64,000 nucleotides of DNA from Streptomyces sp. TBY4 (GTDB lineage Bacteria; Actinomycetota; Actinomycetes; Streptomycetales; Streptomycetaceae): positions 558,001 to 622,000 of the forward strand of contig NZ_JANAVF010000002.1 of the NCBI RefSeq assembly GCF_024213195.1. Direction: 5' to 3'. A program made the position numbers and the translations under genes. Positions 27,767-35,841 of the stretch are shown piece by piece. The notes under the pieces are model-generated. The model had not been told where the DNA came from. It made no database searches and saw nothing but the letters and a program-made list of their open reading frames with translations. How positions within the stretch are numbered: position 1 is the stretch's first letter; each line of letters opens with the position of its first letter.

Positions 27767-29323
27767 ATGCAGAACGAGGAATCCGAGACCGTGACGGAGA
27801 GCGCGCTCGCTGCCGCCGCGACGGGCGCGACTCTGGCCGCCACCGCAGCCGGACCGGCCGCCCCGGGCGGGGAACGCCTGGTCGCGGGCCGCTACCGGCT
27901 GCTGTCCCGGCTCGGCGAGGGCGGTATGGGCACCGTGTGGCGGGCCCGGGACGAGACGCTGCACCGCGAGGTCGCCGTCAAGGAGGTCCGGGCTCCGGCC
28001 CACCTGCGGACCGGCGACATCGAGCGGATGTACAGCCGGCTGGAGCGGGAGGCGTGGGCGGCGGCCCGGATACCCGACCGCAATGTGGTGACGGTCCACG
28101 ACGTGGTCATGGAGGACGACCGGCCCTGGATCGTCATGGAGCTGATCCGCGGGCGGTCGCTGGCCGATCTGCTGCGCGCCGAGGGGCCGCTCGCACCGCG
28201 CCGTGCCGCGCACATCGGCGCGGAGGTGCTGAGCGCGCTGCGCGCCGCGCACGCCGTCGGGGTGGAGCACCGGGATGTGAAGCCGGCGAACGTGCTGCTC
28301 GCGGAGGACGGGCGGGTGGTGCTCAGCGACTTCGGCATCGCGGCGGTCGAGGGCGGCACCGCGCTGACCATGACCGGCGAGGTGGTCGGCTCGCCCGAGT
28401 ACCTGCCGCCGGAGCGGGCGCTGGGGCGCCCCTCGGGCCCCGAATCGGACCTGTGGTCCCTCGGCGTGCTGCTGTACGCGGCCGTCGAGGGGATCTCGCC
28501 GTTCCGGCAGGACTCCGCGCTGAGCACCCTGCGGGCCGTCGTGGACGAGGAACCGCCGCGGGCCACCCGGGCCGGCCCGCTCGCCCCGGTCATCGAGGGG
28601 CTGCTCCGCAAGGAACCGGCCGAGCGGACCCCCGCCGCAGAGGCCGCCGCGGCCCTGCGGGGAATCGCCCACGAACCGGATGCCACGACGACCGCCGCCC
28701 GAGTCCTGCCGGGCCCGCCGGAACCCGCCACGGCCACGGCCGCCGCAACCGCGCACCCGACGGCCACGGCCACGGCCACGGTCACGGCCGCGGCACCCGC
28801 GCACCCGACGGCCATGGCCGCCGCACCCGCACCCGCGCACCCGACGGCCGGGGCTCCCGCCGCCCCGCCCGGCAAGCGGCGCCGTACGGCTGCCTTCGTC
28901 TCGGCCGGCGTGGCCGGCTGCGCACTGATCGCCGCAGGGCTGGTCTACGCCCTCAGCGGCAACGGCGAGGAGTCCAAGGCGGGTTCGGGCGGCGTACGGA
29001 TGTCGGTCGCGGGCGCGAACACCACGTACACCGGCAGCTGCCCGACCCCCGAGGGCCGGGCCCCGGCCTTCACCGCGACCTTCACCGCCTCCGAGCCCAC
29101 CCTGATCTCCTACCGTTGGGTGTCCGGCGACGGTTCGGTGGTGGATCCGCACTGGCGCACGATGTCCATCGGGGACAAGGCCAACCCCACCGGGCACGAC
29201 ACCGTGCGGCTGACGACCTACGCGAAGGCCGGCACCCTGACCACCGGAATGGCCGTGGAACTCCAGAGCCCCACCCGCACCACCTCCAACCCGGTCCCCT
29301 TCTCCATCACCTGCACCGGCTGA
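27767..29323 (+). CDS. Membrane Ser/Thr protein kinase with extracellular Ig-like domain
   Basis: 518 aa. The kinase domain (about 45-305) has LGEGGMGTVWRA, VAVKEVR, HRDVKPAN at about 168, SDFGIA and the activation segment TALTMTGEVVGSPEYLPPE with candidate autophosphorylation threonines. A low-complexity Ala/Thr/Pro/His linker (about 325-370) is followed by one membrane helix (about 373-398). The external domain of about 110 residues contains two Cys (SCPTPEG, ITCTG) and an Ig-like beta pattern. AGGAGA precedes the ATG. It is divergent from the FHA-flavoprotein, a likely phosphorylation-dependent partner. It ends 20 bp from the convergent CAP gene. Confidence 0.92.
   Translation: MQNEESETVTESALAAAATGATLAATAAGPAAPGGERLVAGRYRLLSRLGEGGMGTVWRARDETLHREVAVKEVRAPAHLRTGDIERMYSRLEREAWAAARIPDRNVVTVHDVVMEDDRPWIVMELIRGRSLADLLRAEGPLAPRRAAHIGAEVLSALRAAHAVGVEHRDVKPANVLLAEDGRVVLSDFGIAAVEGGTALTMTGEVVGSPEYLPPERALGRPSGPESDLWSLGVLLYAAVEGISPFRQDSALSTLRAVVDEEPPRATRAGPLAPVIEGLLRKEPAERTPAAEAAAALRGIAHEPDATTTAARVLPGPPEPATATAAATAHPTATATATVTAAAPAHPTAMAAAPAPAHPTAGAPAAPPGKRRRTAAFVSAGVAGCALIAAGLVYALSGNGEESKAGSGGVRMSVAGANTTYTGSCPTPEGRAPAFTATFTASEPTLISYRWVSGDGSVVDPHWRTMSIGDKANPTGHDTVRLTTYAKAGTLTTGMAVELQSPTRTTSNPVPFSITCTG
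28735..28860. repeat. Low-complexity repeat in the kinase linker
   Basis: Reiterated gccacg and gcacccgcgcacccgacggcc units encode the Ala/Thr/Pro/His-rich juxtamembrane linker of the kinase. Units are multiples of 3, so length changes would stay in frame. Confidence 0.55.
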
Positions 29324-29343
29324 TCCGGCGATCGGCCTTCGCG

Positions 29344-30087
29344 TCAGCGGGCGGCGCCGAAGTCCTGGGTCCAGTACTGGCCGGGCTGTGCGAGGCCGAT
29401 GCCGATCTCCTTGACGCTGCAGTCGAGGATGTTCCGCTTGTGGCCCGGACTGTTCATCCAGCCCTCCATGACCGCGGCGGCGGTGGGGTAGCCGTACGCC
29501 ACGTTCTCGGCGTACGTCCTCCACTGGTAGCCGGCCCGGGTGATCCGCTGGCCCGGGTCGGAGCCGTCGGAGCCGGTGTGGGACATGTTGGAGTGGGCGG
29601 CCATGTCCTCGCTGTGGTCCTGCGCCGCCTTCGTGAGCTTCTCGTTCACGGTGAGTACGGGGCACCCGACCGCGGTGCGCTCCTTGTTGACGAGCGCCAG
29701 GACCTCGGCCACGGCACCGGAGGGCGCCGCGGAGCCCGCGGGTGCGGGGGCTTCGGCCGGCGCGGCGGGCGGCTGCACCGGCTGCTGCGCCTCGGGCTGC
29801 GCGGGGGGCGCGTACTCGACGGGCTGCTGCACGGGGGACTGCTCGACCGACGGCTGCTCGAAGATCTCGGTGGGGGCGTCGGCCTGAACCGGGACCTCCA
29901 CGGGCTGCTGAGCACCGGGGTCGCCGTACCAGGGACGGCCGTCCCGCTCGGCCGCGACGGACCGCATCCGGTCCGTTCCCTGCGGGTCGAGGCAGGCCAT
30001 GGCCGTGGCGGGTACGGCCACGAGGGCCAGTGCTCCGACCGCGACGGCTATCTTCCGGTGGTGCGTCTTCTTACGGTGCTTCTTCAT
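29344..30087 (-). CDS. Secreted CAP-domain (SCP/PR1-like) protein
   Basis: 247 aa. A highly basic N-terminus (KKHRKKTHHRK) and hydrophobic core form a signal peptide ending near residue 34 (ATAMA). A Pro/Gln/Ala/Glu-rich linker (about 60-125) leads to the CAP domain (about 128-247) with LVNKERTAVGCP, HSNMSHTG, ENVAYGY and WMNSPGHKRNIL, the set of conserved His/Glu residues forming the CAP cavity. It is probably wall-associated and has no proven enzymatic role. The ATG at 30087 has GAGG about 6 nt upstream. A -35/-10 pair is visible about 65 nt upstream. Confidence 0.9.
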   Translation of the reverse strand: MKKHRKKTHHRKIAVAVGALALVAVPATAMACLDPQGTDRMRSVAAERDGRPWYGDPGAQQPVEVPVQADAPTEIFEQPSVEQSPVQQPVEYAPPAQPEAQQPVQPPAAPAEAPAPAGSAAPSGAVAEVLALVNKERTAVGCPVLTVNEKLTKAAQDHSEDMAAHSNMSHTGSDGSDPGQRITRAGYQWRTYAENVAYGYPTAAAVMEGWMNSPGHKRNILDCSVKEIGIGLAQPGQYWTQDFGAAR

Positions 30088-30153
30088 GCGGGACCTCACT
30101 CGGTGATCGCGAAGCTCCCGGCGCCGGACCGCGAGGGCGCCGGAGGAATCGCC

Positions 30154-30183
30154 ATTCTTAGAAGCCCTCCGGCGGCCTGGCAA
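30154..30183 (-). promoter_or_regulatory. Promoter of the CAP-protein gene
   Basis: On the minus strand TTGCCA and TAAGAA are separated by 17 bp. The predicted transcription start is near 30147, giving a leader of about 60 nt that contains a GGCGCCGG-type hairpin around 30119-30143. Confidence 0.5.
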
Positions 30184-30364
30184 CCCGATGCCGCCCGGGC
30201 GCGCCGGATGCTCGGAGCGGGGCTTGAAACGGCCGGAAGATCGTGCATCCGCGCGGCGCGGCCCCGGCGGCACCCACCTGGCCCGCCGCCAGAACCCGTC
30301 CCCGCCGGGCCTGTTGGAGCCGGAGAAAAGGGAGTGTCAGATTCCGTTTCCGGCGGAGTGCGGC

Positions 30365-30451
30365 ATGTCAACGCCAAACAGGGACATACGGGTAAATGTC
30401 CCGAGCGGATGGATCTCCGTGGAGGGCCGCAGGGTGACCTGCGGGCCGTGA
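30365..30451 (+). CDS. Possible small peptide gene upstream of tsaD
   Basis: A 28-codon reading frame beginning [15 protein letters not shown] and ending VTCGP, with GGAG 8 nt before the ATG. It uses mainly G/C third positions but contains several A-rich codons, unlike the neighbours. Its stop lies within the left arm of a strong hairpin (30441-30468). It is not a family I recognise and may be chance. Confidence 0.25.
   Translation: MSTPNRDIRVNVPSGWISVEGRRVTCGP
30381..30402. repeat. Perfect inverted repeat GGGACAT-N8-ATGTCCC
   Basis: A 7-bp perfect inverted repeat with an 8-bp centre in the 479-bp gap between the CAP gene and tsaD. It may be an operator or a hairpin; it lies inside the possible small peptide gene. 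Confidence 0.35.
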
Positions 30452-30468
30452 GGCATGTCACGGCCCGC
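30441..30468. terminator. Strong hairpin, 11-bp perfect stem, upstream of tsaD
   Basis: Arms GCGGGCCGTGA and TCACGGCCCGC are perfect complements separated by GGCATG. This is typical of Streptomyces intrinsic terminators, which often lack the T-run. It would insulate tsaD from upstream transcription. Confidence 0.5.
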
Positions 30469-30520
30469 GACGGGAACCGGACGGTGCCCGGACCGGGGCC
30501 CTCTCGGAGCGGCGTACCTT

Positions 30521-30539
30521 ATTGCACATAGCTTGCAAT
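30521..30539. promoter_or_regulatory. Palindrome ATTGCA-N7-TGCAAT before tsaD
   Basis: A perfect 6-bp inverted repeat that can also be read as TTGCA direct repeats 11 bp apart, 28 nt before the tsaD start. It sits in the AT-richest part of the gap, where the tsaD promoter must be, so it is a candidate operator. The binding protein is unknown. Confidence 0.45.
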
Positions 30540-30566
30540 TACTTCCCCAGTGCGAAAGGGGCTCCC

Positions 30567-31739
30567 GTGGGCCTTCCTGTGGTGCTCGGCATCGAGTCGT
30601 CATGTGACGAGACCGGTGCCGGGATCGTGTCCGGCGGGCGGCTGCTCGCGCACGTGGTGGCGTCGAGCATGGACGAGCACGCGCGGTTCGGCGGGGTCGT
30701 GCCCGAGATCGCCGCCCGCGCCCACCTCCAGGCCTTCAACCCGGTCGTGCGCCAAGCCCTGGACCAGGCGGGACTGCGGCTCTCCGACATCGACGCCGTC
30801 GCCGTCACCACCGGGCCGGGTCTCTCCGGCGCCCTGCAGGTGGGGCTGGCCGGGGCGAAGACCCTGGCCTACGCGGCCGGCGTGCCGCTGTACGGGGTGC
30901 ACCACCTCGCCGGGCACGTCGCCGCCGACACCCTGGAGCACGGGCCGCTCCCCAACCCGTGCATGGTGCTGATCGTCTCGGGCGGGCACACCTCGCTGCT
31001 GTTCGTACGGGACCTCGTGCGCGACCCGATCGTCCACCTCGGGGACACCGTGGACGACGCGGCCGGGGAGTGCTTCGACAAGGTGGCCCGGGTCTTCGGC
31101 CTGCCCTATCCGGGCGGGCCCGCCATCGACCGCGCGGCCCGCGGGGGCAACGGGTGCGCCGTGGCGTTCCCGCGCCCCCTCACCCGTCCGGGGGATGCTC
31201 CGTACGCCTTCTCCTTCTCCGGGCTGAAGACCGCCGCCGCGCGCTGGGCCGAGCAGCACCGGATCGCCGGTGAGGAGATCCCGCTGGCCGACGGCGCGGC
31301 CTCCCTCCAGGAGGCCGTCGCCGACGTGCTCACCCGCAAGGCGCTGGCCGCCTGCAAGGAGTACGGGGTGCGCACCCTCGTGGTGGTCGGCGGGGTGGCC
31401 GCCAACTCCCGGGTGCGGGAGCTGGCCGAGGAGCGCTGCGCCGCCGCCGGGGTCGAGCTGCGGGTGCCGCCGCTGACCCTGTGCACCGACAACGGAGCGA
31501 TGATCGCCGCCGTCGGCGACCTGCTCGTGCGGGCGGGCGCGGCCCCCGCGCAGCTCGACATGTCCATCGACCCGTCGGCTCCGCTGGAGTACGCGGCCCT
31601 GCACCCCGCCGCCCGGAAGACTCCGTCAGCTCCGTCGGATCACTCCGCCGCCAGCCGCGGGGTGCGGGACGGCACCGTGCGCCGGGAGCCGGTCTTCTCG
31701 AAGGCCGCGGCGAGGGTCAGCAGCGCGTTGTCGTCGTAG
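30567..31739 (+). CDS. tsaD: tRNA N6-adenosine threonylcarbamoyltransferase TsaD
   Basis: 390-aa member of the universal Kae1/TsaD family that transfers threonylcarbamoyl to A37 of ANN-decoding tRNAs, with TsaB and Tsa[13 protein letters not shown] opens the ASKHA fold. HHLAGH (H113, H117) is the metal-binding motif. [36 protein letters not shown] and [12 protein letters not shown] are all present. The GTG at 30567 has AAAGGGG 6 nt upstream. The C-terminus runs about 20-30 residues beyond the usual end and overlaps the convergent amidase gene by 100 bp; the extra tail is Ser/Ala/Arg-rich and may be non-functional read-on. Confidence 0.95.
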   Translation: MGLPVVLGIESSCDETGAGIVSGGRLLAHVVASSMDEHARFGGVVPEIAARAHLQAFNPVVRQALDQAGLRLSDIDAVAVTTGPGLSGALQVGLAGAKTLAYAAGVPLYGVHHLAGHVAADTLEHGPLPNPCMVLIVSGGHTSLLFVRDLVRDPIVHLGDTVDDAAGECFDKVARVFGLPYPGGPAIDRAARGGNGCAVAFPRPLTRPGDAPYAFSFSGLKTAAARWAEQHRIAGEEIPLADGAASLQEAVADVLTRKALAACKEYGVRTLVVVGGVAANSRVRELAEERCAAAGVELRVPPLTLCTDNGAMIAAVGDLLVRAGAAPAQLDMSIDPSAPLEYAALHPAARKTPSAPSDHSAASRGVRDGTVRREPVFSKAAARVSSALSS

Positions 31740-33376
31740 GCGCGGCCCGCGAAGGTCAGCCCGACGGGCATGCCGGTGTCCGCCATGGCGCCCATCGGCA
31801 CGGTCACCGTCGGGATGCCGAGGTGGCGGGGGACCAGGTTGCCGTTGGCGACCCAGACGCCGTTGCGCCAGCCGAGGTCGGCGGACTCCCGGCGGACGTC
31901 CATGTCGGCGGGGGCCACGTCCGCGACCGCGGGGAAGACCACCGCGTCCAGCCCCAGACCGTCCATCCACAGCTCCAGGTCGACCCGGCGCGTCTCCTCG
32001 AGACCGCGCAGCCCCTGCTCCAGGTGCGGCATGTCGGCGAGGGAGGCGTACGGGCGCTCGCGCACGAACCGCGGGTACTCGCCGATCGTGTCGTCGAAGC
32101 CGTCGTAGCGGTCGGGCAGTTCGCCCTCCTGCTTGGGCCAGATGCGGGAGCTGTCGACCTCGGCCAGCGAGGACAGGGCCGGGTCGCCGTTGGCGCGCAG
32201 GAAGTCGTCCCAGGCCCAGGCGGACAGGTCCTCGATCTCGAAGGTGAGGTAGTCGCGGCCGACCAGTCCGCGGGTGAACAGCGAGGGCGCGCCGGGGCGG
32301 TCGGACTCGTAGTTGGTCACGACGGGGAAGTCGACCTCGACGACCTCGGCGCCGGCGGCCTCCAGGTCGCGGCGTGCGGCCTCCCACAGGGCGATGACCG
32401 AGGGGCGCGTGTCGATGCGCTGCCCGGTCTGGCCGCCGATGCCGCCATCGGGGTTGGTTCCGGCACCGGGGTCGGCGTTGATGTACATCGCGGGCACCCC
32501 GACCCGCTTGCCGGCGAGCGCGCCGGACGCGGCCTCGACGTCGGCGGGCGCGAGCGCCGGGTACGAGGCGGGCCGTACCTCCGAGGCCGCGGGCAGCGCC
32601 ACCCACGGCTGTGCGCGCCACAGGTCGCCGCGCGTCTGCGCGTCGTCGGCCACGACGACGTCGAGGAGTTCGAGCAGGTCCGCCATGGTGCGGGTGTGCG
32701 GGACGACCACGTCCATGGTCGGTACGAGCGGCCAGTTGCCGCGGACCGAGATCACGCCGCGGCTGGGCGTGTAGGCGCACAGCGCGTTGTTCGACGCGGG
32801 CGCCCGGCCCGAGGACCAGGTCTCCTCGCCGAGGCCGAACGCGCCGAAGGACGCCGCCGTCGCCGTTCCGGAGCCGTTGGAGGAGCCTGAGCCGTACGCG
32901 CTGGTGAGCCAGTCGGCGCTGTACGGGCTTTCCGCGCGCCCGTACACACCGCGCTGCATGCCGCCGTTCGCCATTGGCGGCATGTTGGTCAGGCCGATGA
33001 GGACGGCCCCGCCCGTGCGCAGCCGCTCGATGGCGTAGGCGTCGCGCTGCGCGACGAGGTGCTCGAACGCGGGCGAGCCGGAGGCGGCCGTCAGCCCCTT
33101 CGCGAGGTAGCTGTCCTTCGCGGTGTACGGGATGCCGTCCAGCGGGCCGAGGGTCTCACCGCGCGCGCGGCGCGCGTCGGAGGCCTCCGCTTCCGCCCGG
33201 GCCTCCGGGTTCATCACGACCATCGCATTGAGAGCGGTGGCCGTACCGGGCCGGTCGTACGCCTCGATCCGCGCGAGATAGGCGTCGAGCAGCCCCACGG
33301 ACGTGGTCTCGCCCTTCTCCAGCGCAGCGCGCAGGTCGGCGATACAGGTCTCCACAACATCGAATCCGCGCGTCAT
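31640..33376 (-). CDS. Amidase-signature family amidase
   Basis: 578 aa. The Ser-cis-Ser-Lys fold is recognisable: catalytic Lys in [11 protein letters not shown] (about residue 85), the Gly/Ser block [12 protein letters not shown] (about 160) and the nucleophile region [13 protein letters not shown]. The block is divergent from the canonical GGSSGGS and TGGSIR forms, so activity on usual amides is uncertain. No signal peptide is seen. Its 3' end overlaps tsaD by 100 bp in antisense. It is divergent from a TetR gene, with an operator palindrome in the 84-bp gap, so it is probably the regulator's target. Confidence 0.88.
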   Translation of the reverse strand: MTRGFDVVETCIADLRAALEKGETTSVGLLDAYLARIEAYDRPGTATALNAMVVMNPEARAEAEASDARRARGETLGPLDGIPYTAKDSYLAKGLTAASGSPAFEHLVAQRDAYAIERLRTGGAVLIGLTNMPPMANGGMQRGVYGRAESPYSADWLTSAYGSGSSNGSGTATAASFGAFGLGEETWSSGRAPASNNALCAYTPSRGVISVRGNWPLVPTMDVVVPHTRTMADLLELLDVVVADDAQTRGDLWRAQPWVALPAASEVRPASYPALAPADVEAASGALAGKRVGVPAMYINADPGAGTNPDGGIGGQTGQRIDTRPSVIALWEAARRDLEAAGAEVVEVDFPVVTNYESDRPGAPSLFTRGLVGRDYLTFEIEDLSAWAWDDFLRANGDPALSSLAEVDSSRIWPKQEGELPDRYDGFDDTIGEYPRFVRERPYASLADMPHLEQGLRGLEETRRVDLELWMDGLGLDAVVFPAVADVAPADMDVRRESADLGWRNGVWVANGNLVPRHLGIPTVTVPMGAMADTGMPVGLTFAGRAYDDNALLTLAAAFEKTGSRRTVPSRTPRLAAE

Positions 33377-33408
33377 GCCGGTGTCTCCAGGGGTGATCGG
33401 TGCACTGA

Positions 33409-33428
33409 CTAGATTTTCAGTCTAGACT
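33409..33428. promoter_or_regulatory. Divergent promoter/operator of the amidase and TetR genes
   Basis: CTAGA-N7-TCTAG (33409-33425) overlaps the perfect palindrome AGTCTAGACT (33419-33428). The palindrome contains the -10 hexamer TAGACT on both strands, so polymerases for the two genes would bind overlapping sites, and one repressor dimer could shut both. Confidence 0.5.
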
Positions 33429-33460
33429 AGCGCTCTAAATTCGAGAAGTGAGGTGAGCCC

Positions 33461-34087
33461 ATGCCGGCGCCAGAGACCGGCCCGCGCGACCGCAGGCGCC
33501 AGCCCAGCGGGGACGAGGCGCGGGGGCGGGCGATGAGGGCTGCCATCAGCGTCATCGCCGAGAAGGGGACGGCGGCCCTGCGGATGTCGGACATCGCCGA
33601 GCGTGCCGGTATGAGTACCGGGCACATCCTTTACCACTTCGGCAAGAAGGACCGGCTCCTGCTCGAAGTGCTCGCCTGGAGCCAGGCGGACCTCTGGACC
33701 CGCTTCCAGCAGGCCGCCGACCGGGCCGCGTCCCCCGCCGAGAAGCTGGACCTGTTCGTCCGCTTCTACCTGCCCAGCCACCAGGGCGACGAACGCTACG
33801 CCCTGTGGACCCAGGTACTGGCCCAGCGCCACGACGAAGAGGGCCGCCGCATCCTCACCGCACTGCTGGACGGCTGGGACGAGCGGCTGGAAGCCATCCT
33901 CCGCGAGGGCCGGGAGCTGGGGCACTTCGCCGAGGTGGACCTCACCGAGTTCACCATCCGGGCCGTGGCCCTGCTGAGCGGGATCTCGGAAGACGTCATG
34001 TTCGGACGGTCCCGCTGGCAGCACGCCTCCCCGCACGCCTTCGCGCTGTCCGCCCTCACCCGCGAACTGCTTCCCGCCGGCGGATGA
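33461..34087 (+). CDS. TetR-family transcriptional regulator
   Basis: 208 aa. The N-terminal helix-turn-helix (about 22-70) reads RAAISVIAEKGTAALRMSDIAERAGMSTGHILYHFGKKDRLL in segments typical of TetR proteins. The C-terminal helical ligand domain resembles BetI/TetR_C-type regulators (WTQVLAQRHDEEGRR, FTIRAVALLSGISEDVM). It has a good GAGGTGAG site before the ATG. It is divergent from the amidase and likely represses it in the absence of a small ligand. Confidence 0.9.
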   Translation: MPAPETGPRDRRRQPSGDEARGRAMRAAISVIAEKGTAALRMSDIAERAGMSTGHILYHFGKKDRLLLEVLAWSQADLWTRFQQAADRAASPAEKLDLFVRFYLPSHQGDERYALWTQVLAQRHDEEGRRILTALLDGWDERLEAILREGRELGHFAEVDLTEFTIRAVALLSGISEDVMFGRSRWQHASPHAFALSALTRELLPAGG

Positions 34088-34580
34088 AGTCCACGGGCGT
34101 GAGCATCCCGTGAGCGGTTCGCTCTGGACCGAGCCCGGCCGCACCGTCGGCCTCCCCCTGGACGAACCGCCGCGCGTGGCCGGACTCGGCGTCCTGTACC
34201 GCTACGGCGCCGAGGTGTGGGGTGCGCTGTGGCGCGTCGCGGCCCGCGGGCGTACGGCGTACGGCGTGCCGTGCGCGGTGCCCCAGAGAGCGACCCCGTC
34301 GTGGTGGCGGGCCGTGAGCACGGCGTACCCGGCTCCGGCGCGGGCCGGGGCCCGGTGGGCGCGTGGTGGCCAGTCGCCAAGACTGGTCCGTTCTCACCTG
34401 GCGGGGCTCTCCTCGCGCGCCGCCACCACGTCAGGTGTCGGAGGTCCGGGGCGAGGGGCCGCGTCGCAGGCGGCTCACCCGGATGCTTCACCGTGTTGCG
34501 AGGGCATCCGGAGCAGGGGGAAAGAAGGCGAGTGCTGGCCGGCTCGAACCGGTGACCTGCAAGGAACCAGGAGATCCGAA
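34088..34580. other. 493-bp gap without a convincing gene
   Basis: Between the TetR gene and the glycosyltransferase. The frame opening with GTG at 34110 keeps G/C third positions for about 60 codons and then decays into A/T-third codons, so it may be a gene remnant. A perfect 8-bp hairpin (34479-34511) and a tRNA T-arm-like string near 34528-34560 are present. No recognisable protein or intact RNA gene was seen. Confidence 0.5.
34479..34511. terminator. Hairpin CCGGATGC / GCATCCGG
   Basis: Perfect 8-bp stem with a 17-nt loop, 70 nt before the glycosyltransferase start. It could be a terminator of whatever was once upstream or an element of the glycosyltransferase leader. Confidence 0.35.
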
Positions 34581-35798
34581 GTGCGTGTGCTGCTGACGAC
34601 GTGGGGATCGCGCGGGGACGTCCAGCCGCTGGCGGCGCTCGCGGTGGCCCTGCGGGAGCTCGGCGCGGAGGCGGTGGTGTGCGCTCCGCCGGACGAGGAG
34701 TTCGCGACGCTGCTGGATCGTGCGGGGGTGGAGCTGGTGCCGGTCGGCCCGACCGTGCGGTCGGTGACCGCCGGCGCGAAGCATCCCACGGCGGCGGACG
34801 CGGTCCGGCTCGCCTCCGATCTGGTCGCCGAGGGCTTCGGCACGCTCGCGGCGGCGGCCGAGGGGTGCGACGCGGTGCTGGCGAACGGCATGATGGCGGC
34901 CGCCGGGGCGCGCGGAGCGGCCGACCGGCTGGGCATCCCGTACGCGTACGCGTGCTACCACGTGCGCGGACTGACCCCGCGCAGGACCGCCCCCGAGGCG
35001 AGCGGACAGTCCGAGAAGGACGCGGCCGACAAGGCGCACTGGGAGCAGGGCCGGAAGGCGACCGCGATGTTCGCAGAGGCCCTCGGCAGCCACCGGGCCG
35101 GCCTCGGCCTGCCTCCCGTGGACGACTACATCGACCACGTCTACACCGCCCGGCCCTGGCTGGCCGCGGACCCGGTCCTGTGTCCCGCGCCGCCGGAGCG
35201 GACCGACATCGACGTCGTGCAGACCGGAGCGTGGATCCTGCCCGACCACCGACCGCTGCCGCCCGAGCTGGAGGCGTTCCTGGAGGCCGGGGCCCCGCCG
35301 GTGTACGTGGGATTCGGCAGCATGGCCACCTCCTCGCCCGCGGACACCGCCCGGGTGGCCGTCGAAACCGGCCGCGCCCTCGGCCGCCGGGTCCTGCTCG
35401 CCCGCGGCTGGGCCGGGCTGGCCCCGATCGACGGAGCGGAGGACTGCTTCGTGGTCGGCGACGTCAACCAGCAGGCCCTGTTCCCGCGGGTCGCCGCGAT
35501 CGTGCACCACGGCGGCGCGGGCACCACCACCGCAGCCTCCCTGTCCGGCACACCCCAGGTCGTGGTCCCCCAGATCGGCGACCAGCCCTCCTGGGCCGCC
35601 CGCGTCGCCGCACTCGGCATCGGCGTCGCGCACCAGGGCCCCACAGCCACCGTCGACTCCCTGACCAGCGCACTCACCACCGCCCTGGACCCCCACACCC
35701 GTACCAGGGCCCGGGGCGCGGCCGACACGATGCGCACCGACGGAGCGAGCGTCGCCGCGCGGCTCCTCCCCGAGGCAGCCCGTGGGGCAAAGCGGTGA
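34581..35798 (+). CDS. GT1-family glycosyltransferase (MGT/vancosaminyltransferase-like)
   Basis: 405 aa, GT-B fold. N-terminal RVLLTTWGSRGDVQPL acceptor-domain start, the bridging block GAPPVYVGFGSM near residue 235, and the nucleotide-sugar signature IVHHGGAGTTTAA near 305 followed by PQIGDQPSWAARV. This family decorates polyketides, glycopeptides and other small molecules; an antibiotic-inactivating role is another option. The GTG at 34581 has AGGAG 7 nt upstream. Its stop codon lies in a palindromic operator that precedes the next gene. A paralogous domain is fused to a methyltransferase at 38004-39989. Confidence 0.9.
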   Translation: MRVLLTTWGSRGDVQPLAALAVALRELGAEAVVCAPPDEEFATLLDRAGVELVPVGPTVRSVTAGAKHPTAADAVRLASDLVAEGFGTLAAAAEGCDAVLANGMMAAAGARGAADRLGIPYAYACYHVRGLTPRRTAPEASGQSEKDAADKAHWEQGRKATAMFAEALGSHRAGLGLPPVDDYIDHVYTARPWLAADPVLCPAPPERTDIDVVQTGAWILPDHRPLPPELEAFLEAGAPPVYVGFGSMATSSPADTARVAVETGRALGRRVLLARGWAGLAPIDGAEDCFVVGDVNQQALFPRVAAIVHHGGAGTTTAASLSGTPQVVVPQIGDQPSWAARVAALGIGVAHQGPTATVDSLTSALTTALDPHTRTRARGAADTMRTDGASVAARLLPEAARGAKR

Positions 35799-35808
35799 AA
35801 GCGCTTTC
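35797..35808. promoter_or_regulatory. Perfect 12-bp palindrome GAAAGCGCTTTC (LacI/cre-type operator)
   Basis: It has the central CG and arms of LacI-family operators and fits the TGWNANCGNTNWCA cre pattern. It overlaps the glycosyltransferase stop and the expected -35 position of the next gene, whose -10-like TAGCCT is at 35828-35833, so a bound repressor would block that promoter. Confidence 0.55.
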
Positions 35809-35827
35809 TGCGGCGGCGGGCGCCCGG

Positions 35828-35833
35828 TAGCCT
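35828..35833 (+). promoter_or_regulatory. -10 box TAGCCT before the Gfo/Idh/MocA gene
   Basis: It ends 8 nt before the ATG at 35842, predicting a leaderless or nearly leaderless transcript; GGAGG lies too close to the ATG (1 nt) to work normally. Confidence 0.4.
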
Positions 35834-35841
35834 GCGGAGGC

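Noticed and set aside
34110..34580. N-terminal extension of the glycosyltransferase by 157 codons
   Set aside because: The GT-B fold starts at RVLLTTWG; a good AGGAG-GTG start exists at 34581, and the extension crosses a hairpin and A/T-third codons.
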